From NCBI GenBank assembly GCA_046152955.1, contig JBJXGA010000099.1, positions 1-50,313 of the forward strand: a stretch of DNA of 50,313 bases. The letters are read 5' to 3'. Below the pieces are notes generated by a model. That model was not told the DNA's origin. It did not search any database and was given only the letters and a program-made list of their open reading frames with translations. Origin of the DNA: SIAF01 sp046152955 (GTDB lineage Bacteria; Planctomycetota; Planctomycetia; Planctomycetales; Planctomycetaceae). Made by a program: the position numbers and the translations under genes. Of this stretch, positions 25,452 to 34,699 are shown piece by piece; position 1 is the first letter of the stretch, and each line of letters begins with the position of its first letter.

Positions 25452-28400
25452 TCAGGAAAGCGAGGTCAACAGCGCGCGGGCGGAGACGAGTTCGGGAGTC
25501 TTCAGCCCCTCTTGAAACCATCCCAGGCAGTCCGCCAGCAGCCGGGGACTGTCCCCCGGCGTTCCGGCGTTCAACCGCAGCCGAATCATCCGCAGGATGA
25601 TCCGCAGTTCGAGTGATCGGGCGCCTTGCCGCCGCGCGACGGCCAGCGCCTCTTGGAAGCGCCCTTCGGCTGCTGCCGGGGAGGCATCCCACTCGAATTC
25701 GGCCTGCAGCGCCAGCAGTTCCGACTCGGCAAACCGGGAGTTGGTGGACTGGATGTGGGCGAAGCCCTGGGTAAGAGTCTCGCGTGCCGGTTCGCGGCGA
25801 TCAATTCGCCACAGCGCCTCCGCCAGGCAGCCGTAGTAGTGCGCGATCGTGACGCGCGCGCCGGTCGCCTGCACCTCTGTCAGTCCGCGCGACAACAATT
25901 CCACTGCCCGTTCGCATTCTCCCGCCTGCAGGCACGCGGCGCCCAGCGCCAGGGCGCCCATCCCGTTCCAAAAGGGAAACCCCTGCTGCGTCGACAGGGC
26001 GATCTCCCGCTGCGCCATCGCACGCGCCTCTTCCGTCAGGCGACATTGCAACAGCAAAAACGTGCAGTTGTAAATTCCCAGGGCGCTTGTGAGTGGATGG
26101 TTCAGCCGCTCCAGCAGGGACACCGCCTCGCGCCCCAGCCGCAGCGCCTGATCGGGAAAGCCCAGATACCATTTGGGAAGCGCGGCATAGCACAGCAGGC
26201 CCACCCCCGCGTTCTGCCCGGTGAAGCGGGCGTGCAACAGGCTGGGCTCCTCCTCCCAGCAGGCAAATCCCGCCAGACCGTGGGTCGCGGCGTCGGCAAA
26301 CTGCCCCAAATAGAAGGATGAACAGGCGGGCGCAAAATGCGCTTCGGCAAGCTGCCCGCGATCGTCGGCCACCTGGGCCATCGCCACCAGTTCCTGCGCC
26401 AACCCGTGGCATTGATCGAGGTCTTCGCGAATGAACCGCCAGGCCCACATCCCCCACAGGGTGTAAAACCGGGAGACGGAATCCCCCAGTTGCTCGCACA
26501 GCGTGCGGGCGCGGGTCAACACCCCTTCGACTTCGGGGGCCGAATACCCGCGGGCCGCCATCAGCGAGGCGCTGAGCGCCAACTGCACCCCCAGCTCGAT
26601 CCGATCGCGCTGGGCCGAGGGAGGAGTCTGGAGCAGCAGGTCCAACCCCTTCTGAAACTGATTGATCGCTTCGCGGTGTGCCGAGAGCGATTGCGAGCGC
26701 TGCCCGGCCCTGGCCCAGTAATCCACCCCTCGTTCGATCGCCCCCGCTTCGGAGAAGTGTTGGGCCAACAGTTCCGGCTGCGTGGCGGCGACTTCCGGAA
26801 ATTGCCGTTCCAGCACCTCCGCGATCCGCAGATGAAACTGCTGGCGGCGCTTTTTCACCAGCGAATGATAGGCGGAATCCTGGATCAGCGCGTGCTTGAA
26901 GATGAAACTGGCGTCGGGAATCGTCCCCTTTTGGAACAGCAACTCGGCGCGGACGAGCTTTTCGAGTTCGACCGCCAGTTCTTCCGCGGGGAGTTCGCAC
27001 ACCGCCGACAGCAGGTGGAACGTGAATTCGCGACCGATCGCCGATGCAAGCTGCGCCACTTCGGGATTGCTCGCCATCCGTTCCAGCCGCGCTACCAGCA
27101 GATCCTGCAGCGAAGCGGGGATGCCGCTGAGCACGACCGATTCGCTGAGGTTTGCCGGGCGATCGAGGACGCCCGACTCCATGATCAGATTGGTGAATTC
27201 CTCAATGAACAGCGGCACCCCGTCGGTGCGGGCGACAATCTGATCGACCAGGACATCGGGAATGTCCCGGCGGCTGGTGCGGCGCTTCATGATCTCGGCA
27301 ATCTGCCGCCGGGTGAGCCGATTGAGGGCGAGCTGCGTCTGGTGCGGTTTGCTCTTCCAGGGGGTTTCGAACTCCGGGCGAAACGTCAAAACGCTCAGCA
27401 GGCGACCCGATTCAAACTGTTCGACGTGCCGTCCCAGAAATTCCAGCGTCGACGGATCGACCCAGTGCAGATCCTCGACAATGAACAGAACCGGCCGCTG
27501 CTGCGCGAGCCGCGCCAGCCAAACATGCAGCAGGTTGTGCGTCAGCTCCCGCTGTTTCTGCGGTGAGAGATCCAGCGGCGCCTGGTCAGGTCCCAGGGGC
27601 ACCGTCAACAGCGCGGTCAGCAGCGCGACGTTCTGCGCGGAGTCCAGGTCGAGCTCAGCCAAAGCACCGGTCAGCTTCTTCAAACGCAGGGGGGGATCGG
27701 GCGTATTGTCAAAATCGAGCAGCCGGTTCAGATACTCTGTGGCGGGGAACAGCCCCGTGTTTTGATGGTAGGCGGAACAGCGAAACTCGATGACGGCCGG
27801 CCGCTCTCCGAAGTCTTCCCGGTCAACGTGTTCGCGGATTTCGCGAATCAGCCGCGATTTCCCCAGTCCGGCGTCTCCAATGAGCAACACGACCTGCCCC
27901 AGTCCCTCCTGCGTCTGTTCCCAGCGATCCTTGAGGATCGAGAGTTCGGTGTCGCGACCCACGAGGGGGGTCAGATTCCCAGGGTCGGTCAACTCGACCC
28001 GATTGCGCGAGGGGGCCGCTTTGGTCACGCGGAACAGTTCCACTGGTGCGCTCACGCCGCGAATCTGCTGCGATCCGGCGGGCTCGGTCTCAAAGAAACC
28101 CGCGACGAGCCGCCGTGTGGCGGCCGTGATCGTCACTGCGCCGGCCGGAACCAGCAACTCCAGTCGCGCCAGAATGGTGCTGGCGTCCCCTACCAGCGAA
28201 ATCGAGCCGGAATCTTCTTCTCCCCGTTCTTCGGCGACGACATCGCCGGTATGCACCACCGCCCAAGTGGTGGCAGCGGCCCCCAGCGAGCGGGCCACGC
28301 GTTCGTTCCATTCGGCCAGTTCCTGCATGAACCGGAGTGCCGTCCGGACCGCCCGCTGCGGGGCATCTTCGTACGCCTGCGGGTATCCGAAGCAGGCAGT

Positions 28401-29882
28401 CACCGACTGTCCCGACGTGGGAAGATCGCGTCCGCCGAACGCCGTGATGCACTCGCGACACCAGACGGCGAACTCAGAGGCCAGTTCGTGCTGGCTGTCG
28501 GAATCGAGAGCCCCTCCCTGTTCCAGCGGTTGGACTTCAAACGACAGCGACAGGAGCGTCAACTGGCGGCGCTCCGCTTCGCGGCGGCGTCGGCTTTGCG
28601 AGGTGCCCCCCACCGACTGGCTGTTGGGACGCGGCGTGTGCTGACTCGATGAATCGGCCGTCGCCGCAGCATCGCCGGTCGCGATCGTCTCTTCCAGCAG
28701 AATCCCCGCGGCGTGGGATTCCGGAGCGGGTTTGGGGGCCGTGATTTGTCGCAGTGCAGCGGCAAAATCGCTGGCTGTGGTGTAGCGGTCGTGCTGCTTC
28801 TTGGAGAGCGCCTTGAGGCAAACCTCTTCCAGCGCCGCGGGGATGTCGGGATTGAGTTGCCGCATCGGCTGCGGCTCGTCATGGCGAATCTTCTCGAACA
28901 GTTCCGTCAGGGTGTTGGCTCGAAACGGCACGCGGCCGCAGATGAGCTGATAAAGCACGACCGCCAGGCTGTAGATGTCGGACCGCCCGTCAATCCGGCT
29001 CACCTGGCCGCGCGTTTGTTCGGGGGACATGTAGGGGGGCGTGCCAGCCACCAGGTCGCGATCTCCCGTCGCCTCCAGATCGGTGAGGGCCAGTCCAAAA
29101 TCGAGGATCACCGGCCGCCCGTCGGTGGTGATCATGATGTTCGCCGGCTTCAGGTCGCGATGGATCATGCTCTTCATGTGGGCATGGGCCAGTGCGTCGG
29201 CGATGCGGGCGACCAACTCGACCGCCTCCTGCCATCCGGGGCGGGAATGCCGCAAGCGTTCCTTGAGACTTGTCCCTTCCAGGTACTCGGTGACGATATA
29301 GCAACGACCATCCTGTTCGCCAAAGTCGTGGATGGCGAGGATACCAGGGTGGTGGAGTTGCGCCAGCCGCCGCGCCTCGGCGATGAATTCCACCGCCTGC
29401 GTGGCGGTGCGCTTTTCCTGCGGAACCTTGATGGCGACCGGCCGATCGAGCGTTTCATCGTGCCCGACGAAGACCGTCCCGAACCCCCCCTGGCCCGCTT
29501 CGGCAATCACTCGGTAGCGGCCAAAGGTCGCCGGACGTTGTTCCGTTGGCTTGGCGCCCGCGATCGCGGGGGAGGGGGGCCGAAGGGGAGGGGACTCTGG
29601 AGGGGGCAAGTGCGCCGTCATGCTCTCTTCCACGAATACCTGCGTCAGCGAAAGCGGATCGGACGTGCGTTGCGATTCCGCGTCGTGAGCCACGGGTGGA
29701 GCGTCGGAATGGCTGCTTGTCCGGGGCTCGGGCAAGGGCTCATCGGCAGTGGTGTGTTGCGGATCCACGATGTGACTGACGCGGGACAATTGTGGCAGAG
29801 CCGGGGGGCAGGACGTTTCCTGAGGGGATTTCGAAAGGAACGCCAGGCGGTGGGCGCCTCCCGGTGAAAGGCAGCTTCTCAA
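25452..29882 (-). CDS. Giant Ser/Thr kinase - degenerate cyclase - AAA ATPase - TPR protein
   Basis: A 1476-residue soluble signalling protein. Residues 120-385: Hanks-type kinase with GQGGFGTV, K152, HRDLKPAN (D243), DFG (D261) and the GTPPYMSPEQ activation loop, all intact. Residues about 436-618: class III adenylate/guanylate cyclase fold lacking the metal-binding Asp residues (LTLLSLSFEV and GQSVTACFGYP replace the usual Asp-containing motifs), so probably a non-catalytic regulatory domain. Residues 638-920: STAND-type ATPase with Walker A GDAGLGKS (669-676) and Walker B VLFIVED (798-804). The remainder, to 1476, is TPR-like helices. Such kinase/cyclase/ATPase fusions resemble PknK and TOMM-associated kinases. 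The frame opens with TTG directly after the lipoxygenase stop; GTG 29768 or ATG 29621 are other starts. Confidence 0.9.
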   Translation of the reverse strand: MRSCLSPGGAHRLAFLSKSPQETSCPPALPQLSRVSHIVDPQHTTADEPLPEPRTSSHSDAPPVAHDAESQRTSDPLSLTQVFVEESMTAHLPPPESPPLRPPSPAIAGAKPTEQRPATFGRYRVIAEAGQGGFGTVFVGHDETLDRPVAIKVPQEKRTATQAVEFIAEARRLAQLHHPGILAIHDFGEQDGRCYIVTEYLEGTSLKERLRHSRPGWQEAVELVARIADALAHAHMKSMIHRDLKPANIMITTDGRPVILDFGLALTDLEATGDRDLVAGTPPYMSPEQTRGQVSRIDGRSDIYSLAVVLYQLICGRVPFRANTLTELFEKIRHDEPQPMRQLNPDIPAALEEVCLKALSKKQHDRYTTASDFAAALRQITAPKPAPESHAAGILLEETIATGDAAATADSSSQHTPRPNSQSVGGTSQSRRRREAERRQLTLLSLSFEVQPLEQGGALDSDSQHELASEFAVWCRECITAFGGRDLPTSGQSVTACFGYPQAYEDAPQRAVRTALRFMQELAEWNERVARSLGAAATTWAVVHTGDVVAEERGEEDSGSISLVGDASTILARLELLVPAGAVTITAATRRLVAGFFETEPAGSQQIRGVSAPVELFRVTKAAPSRNRVELTDPGNLTPLVGRDTELSILKDRWEQTQEGLGQVVLLIGDAGLGKSRLIREIREHVDREDFGERPAVIEFRCSAYHQNTGLFPATEYLNRLLDFDNTPDPPLRLKKLTGALAELDLDSAQNVALLTALLTVPLGPDQAPLDLSPQKQRELTHNLLHVWLARLAQQRPVLFIVEDLHWVDPSTLEFLGRHVEQFESGRLLSVLTFRPEFETPWKSKPHQTQLALNRLTRRQIAEIMKRRTSRRDIPDVLVDQIVARTDGVPLFIEEFTNLIMESGVLDRPANLSESVVLSGIPASLQDLLVARLERMASNPEVAQLASAIGREFTFHLLSAVCELPAEELAVELEKLVRAELLFQKGTIPDASFIFKHALIQDSAYHSLVKKRRQQFHLRIAEVLERQFPEVAATQPELLAQHFSEAGAIERGVDYWARAGQRSQSLSAHREAINQFQKGLDLLLQTPPSAQRDRIELGVQLALSASLMAARGYSAPEVEGVLTRARTLCEQLGDSVSRFYTLWGMWAWRFIREDLDQCHGLAQELVAMAQVADDRGQLAEAHFAPACSSFYLGQFADAATHGLAGFACWEEEPSLLHARFTGQNAGVGLLCYAALPKWYLGFPDQALRLGREAVSLLERLNHPLTSALGIYNCTFLLLQCRLTEEARAMAQREIALSTQQGFPFWNGMGALALGAACLQAGECERAVELLSRGLTEVQATGARVTIAHYYGCLAEALWRIDRREPARETLTQGFAHIQSTNSRFAESELLALQAEFEWDASPAAAEGRFQEALAVARRQGARSLELRIILRMIRLRLNAGTPGDSPRLLADCLGWFQEGLKTPELVSARALLTSLS

Positions 29883-31640
29883 TCAAATGTTGATGCTCTG
29901 GGGAACCCCGGCCGGCGACAGGTATTCATAGGGGCGCCGCGACTGGTTGCGCTGGCTGATCGTGGTTCCAATCTCTTGAAGCGCCTTGTGGAACTTGGCC
30001 AGAGGCGCTTTGACGCGACCGTCGCGAAAATGCAACAGGCCGTATTGCCCCAGGGTGGTGTAGTGGATTCCTCCCAGAAGGAACCCCAGGTTGAGTTGCA
30101 ACTCGGCCATGTCGAGTGGGGGGAGCATGGCCAGGTAGTCCGCCTCGGTTGCTCCCTGCTTGGCGGTCGGCGCCGGCGTGTAGCCGGCCAGCGGCAGGTT
30201 GGGAACGTAACTCATCAGGTCGAACTGCGGGAAGTTGACCGCCGCGTGCTGAACGCTGCTGGTGTAGATCACCGTGGCGACAATGTCGACGAGCCGGGAT
30301 CGGCTCCCCAGCACCGCGTCATTTCCCAGGCCGTTGATCCGCCCGCCGTCCTGCGCCTTGAGCTCCGTGTACCAGGCTTGCAGTTCGAAGTCTCCCGCCA
30401 GGTCGGCCTCGCTGATGTAATACAACCCCACGTACTCCTCGACCCACTGATGGATGGCGTTCCAATACAAAAGCGCGTCGTCGCGATACGGATATTCGGG
30501 AAGGCATCCCGCATCGTCGACCCCGCGGGCGGCCAGTCCTTTCGGCAGTTGCGCTTCGTCGAAGGCGGTTTGCACCGCTTTGACCACGGCGCCGCGACTG
30601 GTCCGCAGCGATCCTCCCATCAGCTTTTCGACTCCCCCTTTGCTGGCGATGAGCTGCTTCCAGGCGGCGTCATTGATCGCCAGCGTCCCTTCGAAATGCG
30701 GTTTGAGCAGGATGTACAATGGATGCGACGGCGCGAGCTGGCGGAAAGTCGACACCACGAACGGCTCCATCAACAGGTGCGTCCGTCCCAGGTGGGTCAT
30801 CGCTTCATGCACGTTGCCGTCGGCGATTTCGACGATCGTCTTGGCGATCAGCCAGTTGTATCCGTCGCGCGGATTGAAGATCGGATTGTCGGCGGCCGCG
30901 CGCTGCTGGCATTGAATCGCCACTGGCATCAGCCGCTTCGATTTTTTCTCCACGACAAACAGCGCCAACGGAGCGTAGACGTATTTTTGACCGTGCGGAT
31001 AATCTCCCAACTCCGCGCCGTCCAGGATCGCATAGTCGGCCAAATACAGTCGTCCTTCCGCCAGAGCCGCCGCCAGCGAGTCCGAGGGATCGACCGTCGC
31101 CAGGTCGGCGTCGGTCGCCGCCAGCCGCGAGTCAAGCGCCTTGAGCCGCTGGAGCATCACCGGGTTGGGGCCGGCGACTCGCATCGCGGCAAACACGGCG
31201 TCCTCCTGGAAGTCCTTGGCAATCGGGGGAAGCCCGATCTTGCGGAACAAATGGGCATAGTCCTCCAGCGACTGCGGACGCTCCACGTTCTCGGACAAGC
31301 GGCTTTGGAACCGCAGCGCTTCATCCACCAGCGACTTGATCGAGACGAACTCCGCTTCGGCGCGCCGCAGCAGCTTCCCCAACAGCGTGTGCTTCGCCAG
31401 ATGGAATTCGCGATGGTCCTTGGCCTTTTCGATTTCGGCCATATTCGCCAGCCCCAGCAAGACCTGCTCGGCGACCTGGACGACCCAGCGGTGGGCGAAT
31501 TCGTCCTGCAGGGGAACCCGATCGACCATCGCCAGGGGTGAGACGTGGGTGTAGTCGTAGCGGTACAGCTTGCGCGCCACGTCGAGTTCGACCCGCCGCG
31601 GCAAACTGAGCGGATCCTTTTGCGGAATGAAAGCTGACAT
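29883..31640 (-). CDS. Iron lipoxygenase
   Basis: Inserts O2 into polyunsaturated fatty acids to give hydroperoxides. The 585-residue protein matches the lipoxygenase catalytic domain throughout and shows all five iron ligands: H283 and H288 in HEAMTHLGRTHLLMEPF, H465 and N469 in SVQHAAVNF, and the C-terminal carboxylate of I585 (sequence ends SINI). Other signatures: WLIAKTIVEIAD, RQLAPSHPLYILLKPHF. There is no N-terminal PLAT domain, as in most bacterial forms, and no signal peptide. ATG 31640 is the first Met at the domain's edge. Bacterial lipoxygenases are uncommon. It is translated just before a giant kinase and lies 159 bases after the YyaL-type gene. Confidence 0.93.
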   Translation of the reverse strand: MSAFIPQKDPLSLPRRVELDVARKLYRYDYTHVSPLAMVDRVPLQDEFAHRWVVQVAEQVLLGLANMAEIEKAKDHREFHLAKHTLLGKLLRRAEAEFVSIKSLVDEALRFQSRLSENVERPQSLEDYAHLFRKIGLPPIAKDFQEDAVFAAMRVAGPNPVMLQRLKALDSRLAATDADLATVDPSDSLAAALAEGRLYLADYAILDGAELGDYPHGQKYVYAPLALFVVEKKSKRLMPVAIQCQQRAAADNPIFNPRDGYNWLIAKTIVEIADGNVHEAMTHLGRTHLLMEPFVVSTFRQLAPSHPLYILLKPHFEGTLAINDAAWKQLIASKGGVEKLMGGSLRTSRGAVVKAVQTAFDEAQLPKGLAARGVDDAGCLPEYPYRDDALLYWNAIHQWVEEYVGLYYISEADLAGDFELQAWYTELKAQDGGRINGLGNDAVLGSRSRLVDIVATVIYTSSVQHAAVNFPQFDLMSYVPNLPLAGYTPAPTAKQGATEADYLAMLPPLDMAELQLNLGFLLGGIHYTTLGQYGLLHFRDGRVKAPLAKFHKALQEIGTTISQRNQSRRPYEYLSPAGVPQSINI

Positions 31641-31799
31641 GCAGTTGCCCCTGGAGGAGGAGGTGGGGCTGACGCTCGACCGGGAAATCGGCGGGAAACA
31701 GCCCTCAACGAGCATACAAACTGGGGGACCGCTTCGCCACTGCCGAAGGAGCGTTTGCTTGACGGGCCGGAAGGTCGCGCCAGCGGTCCGATCGCCAGA

Positions 31800-34517
31800 T
31801 CATTTCTTCCCGGTCGAGAACAGTTTCTCGTTGGCCGCCTTAATTTTGGCCCCTTTGGCCGCCACCGGGACCGTGATCGGCAGGCGGAGAACCTTGGGGG
31901 GGAGACACTGTGTCTCATTGCACGCCTGGTACGTGACTTCGATCGTCAGCGTTTCCTCCATTCTGGCGGCGGCTTCGGGAACCTCCAGCAAACCCAGGAT
32001 TTGCACTTTGCCGTGGTACTGCAGCATCGGCTGGTCCCCTTCCTCCCGCGGAACTTTTTTCCCGACCGGATACCGCACCTTGGTCAGCTCCGTTCCTTGT
32101 TCCGACGACACTGCCAGCTCCGTGGGAAGCTCGAATTCCGGGTCGCCCGAGGGATTGGCGTTGAGGTGCCACCCCTCGGCGATCTGCAATTGCACCAGCA
32201 CTTTGCACGTCCCTCCCGCGGGGAGTTCTTCCAGCGCCAGGAACACCCGGCCCGTCACTATTTCGGGCTTCTTGCGCGGCTTGGCCCCTCCCGCTGCCGG
32301 TCGTTCTCCCTTCCCCTGCACCAGGACGATCTCTTCCTCTGCCTTTGAGTCGGACGCCTGCTCCTTCGCCAGCAGCACGGCCGCCTCGGGGGCGATTCCC
32401 AGGCGCATCGGCTTCGGCCGATTGCGGCTGCTGGAGGGATCGGCCAGGTTGAGATACTCTTCCAGCGCCAGCGCCATATGCGCCAACCCCGAGGGGGCGT
32501 CTTCCATCAGTGGCACAAACACCTCCAGGCACTCCCGCGCCCGGTCCCGGTACTCCGGTTGCTGGTTGAGCGCGGCCAATCGGAGCAGATTCCGAACGGT
32601 GACGCTGTTCCCCGAGGGCAACACCGAGTCGTAACCGTTCTTCGTGCGTGCCAACAGCGTTTCATGGTGGTGCGCGGTGAAGAAACAGCCTTTCCCCGCC
32701 GCGTCCCAGAACAATTGCAATTGCTGATCGATCAGTTTTTGCGCAGCAGTCCCCCATTTTTCATCGCCGGTCGCCAGACGCAGCGCCAACAGCCCATCGA
32801 TCAGAAAGGCATAGTCGTCGAGGTATCCATTGAGTTTGGCCTGCCCGGCCCGATAGCTGCGATAGAGCCTTCCTTTGTCATCGCGCATTTCGACCAGAAT
32901 GAACTGGGCTGCTTTGGCCGCCGCCTGAGTGTACTCGGGGCGCTCCAGGATCACTCCCGCTCTGGCCAGGGCGCGGATCATCAGTCCGTTCCAACTCGTA
33001 AGGATCTTGTCGTCGCGCGCCGGTTGGGGCCGCTTCTGGCGCGCCGCCAGAAGCTTCTGCCGAATTGTCGCCAGGTCGCGCTCCAGCTTTGGCGCCGGGG
33101 TTTTGAGCTGTTTGGCCGCATCGTCGATCGTCATGACGCGCTCCAGGACGTGCCCCAGTTCGAAGTTCGCCTTCCCTCCGGTCCCATACACCAAGCCGCA
33201 CGCCGCCAACTCCTCCTGCGAGAGCACGTCGGCAAGCTGCTGGTCGGTCCAAACATAGGACAGTCCCTCGACGCCGTCGGCGTCGGCGTCCAGCGCCGAA
33301 TAGAACGCTCCCTGCGGATCGGTCAACTCGCGGAATACAAACTCGATGATCCCCTGCGCGACATCCCGGTATTCCGCCTGCCCGGTCTGGCGGAACGCTT
33401 CGACATACACGTCGGTCAACTGCGCATTGTCATACAGCATCTTCTCGAAGTGCGGCACGCGCCAAAAGCGGTCGGTGCTGTAACGATGAAAGCCTCCTCC
33501 CACATGATCGTGGATGCCGCCGGCTGCCATCTTGTCGAGCGTCTGCAGCAGCATCTTTCGCGACGGTTCATCGTCGTGTTGCTTGGCCTGATACAGCAGG
33601 AGCCCCAACTTGGCCGGGACCGGGAATTTGGGCCGGTCGGGATTCCGGCGATCGAAGCCAAACCCGCCATACTCCTGGTCGAATCCCGCCGCCAGACTCT
33701 TGAGCACCGGCTTCAGCCGATCGCGATTCAGCTCCGGCGCAGCGAGCGCCGCGCGGGGCCGGCTCGCCTGCCGGACCGCTTCCGAGAGAATTTCGGCGTT
33801 CTTCTCCATCTGCGGCCGCGCCTCGGTCCACGATTCGACCACGCGTTTCATGAGCGTGTCGAACCCGGTGCGTCCCTCTTCGTCGTGGGGGGGGAAATAG
33901 GTTCCCCCTCCCAGGGGGCGCCCTGTCGGGGTCAGAAAGATCGACAGCGGCCAGCCTCCGCTCTGCGGCGAACCGATCGCCTGGTAGTACATCTGAATTG
34001 CCGTCATGTAGATGTCGTCCAGGTCGGGGCGTTCCTCGCGATCGACCTTGATGTTCACGAAGTGCTCGTTCATGTACCGGGCGACTTCCGGATCGGAAAA
34101 GACTTTCTTCTCCATGACATGGCACCAGTGGCAACTGCTGTAGCCGATCGACAGAAAGATCGGTTTGTCCTCCTGGCGCGCCTTTTCGAGCGCCTCGGGG
34201 CCCCACGGATACCAGTCCACCGGATTGTGGGCATGCGACAAGAGATAGGGGCTGGTCTCGCGGGCGAGCCGATTGGAAGCCCCCTTGGCCCCCTTCTCCG
34301 GCGGTGTGGAATCGGCATCTCCCTCCGGTAGGGCGCACCCCAACAGGATCACTCCCCCGGCAAAAGCGATCGCCAGCATCCAGGCGGCGAACCGCGCGCC
34401 GGAAGTGGGGGCTGCGGCCGTGCCGCGCCTCCCGCGCGAACGCCGGTTCCCCGTGCGGCGAGGGGCCTGACGGGCCTGTTGAGAAGCTTGAGAATTCACT
34501 GCTGGCAACGCATCCAT
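31800..34517 (-). CDS. YyaL/SPATA20-type thioredoxin-fold lipoprotein with DsbD-like C-terminal domain
   Basis: A 905-residue protein. A long basic N-terminus precedes a hydrophobic segment and lipobox ILLGC with C61, so it is probably anchored to a membrane. Residues 80-245 are the DUF255 thioredoxin-like domain (NPVDWYPWG, SIGYSSCHWCHVMEKKVF with C129/C132), and 270-735 are the (alpha/alpha)6 helical barrel related to N-acylglucosamine 2-epimerases (HDHVGGGFHRYSTDRFW, DADADGVEGLSYVW). Residues about 775-890 resemble the DsbD/ScsB alpha domain (GWHLNANP, YQACNETQCLPP with a Cys pair). This tail is unusual for the family and suggests thiol-disulfide exchange in the periplasm. The start ATG is at 34517. 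Confidence 0.88.
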   Translation of the reverse strand: MDALPAVNSQASQQARQAPRRTGNRRSRGRRGTAAAPTSGARFAAWMLAIAFAGGVILLGCALPEGDADSTPPEKGAKGASNRLARETSPYLLSHAHNPVDWYPWGPEALEKARQEDKPIFLSIGYSSCHWCHVMEKKVFSDPEVARYMNEHFVNIKVDREERPDLDDIYMTAIQMYYQAIGSPQSGGWPLSIFLTPTGRPLGGGTYFPPHDEEGRTGFDTLMKRVVESWTEARPQMEKNAEILSEAVRQASRPRAALAAPELNRDRLKPVLKSLAAGFDQEYGGFGFDRRNPDRPKFPVPAKLGLLLYQAKQHDDEPSRKMLLQTLDKMAAGGIHDHVGGGFHRYSTDRFWRVPHFEKMLYDNAQLTDVYVEAFRQTGQAEYRDVAQGIIEFVFRELTDPQGAFYSALDADADGVEGLSYVWTDQQLADVLSQEELAACGLVYGTGGKANFELGHVLERVMTIDDAAKQLKTPAPKLERDLATIRQKLLAARQKRPQPARDDKILTSWNGLMIRALARAGVILERPEYTQAAAKAAQFILVEMRDDKGRLYRSYRAGQAKLNGYLDDYAFLIDGLLALRLATGDEKWGTAAQKLIDQQLQLFWDAAGKGCFFTAHHHETLLARTKNGYDSVLPSGNSVTVRNLLRLAALNQQPEYRDRARECLEVFVPLMEDAPSGLAHMALALEEYLNLADPSSSRNRPKPMRLGIAPEAAVLLAKEQASDSKAEEEIVLVQGKGERPAAGGAKPRKKPEIVTGRVFLALEELPAGGTCKVLVQLQIAEGWHLNANPSGDPEFELPTELAVSSEQGTELTKVRYPVGKKVPREEGDQPMLQYHGKVQILGLLEVPEAAARMEETLTIEVTYQACNETQCLPPKVLRLPITVPVAAKGAKIKAANEKLFSTGKK

Positions 34518-34639
34518 TCGCTGTCGTCCTTGTCACGAATCCCCCGCGCCCCCTGGACCTTCCGGAGCCGGGCCAGACACCAGCAAAAGTGTATTCGAAA
34601 CGACGTTCTGTGTCGCTAGGAGTTTTTGCCCCCCCGTAG

Positions 34640-34660
34640 CGGGATTTCTCAGAAATCCCG
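34640..34660 (+). repeat. 21-nt hairpin repeat, copy 1
   Basis: CGGGATTTCT (34640-34649), a single C, then AGAAATCCCG (34651-34660): a perfect 10-bp inverted repeat. It lies in the gap between the YyaL-type gene and the nucleotidyltransferase-fold gene. The next copy is 707 bases downstream in the same orientation. Confidence 0.6.
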
Positions 34661-34699
34661 TCCAGCAAAGGCTCCAATCGCAAACCAAGCGGCTCACAA

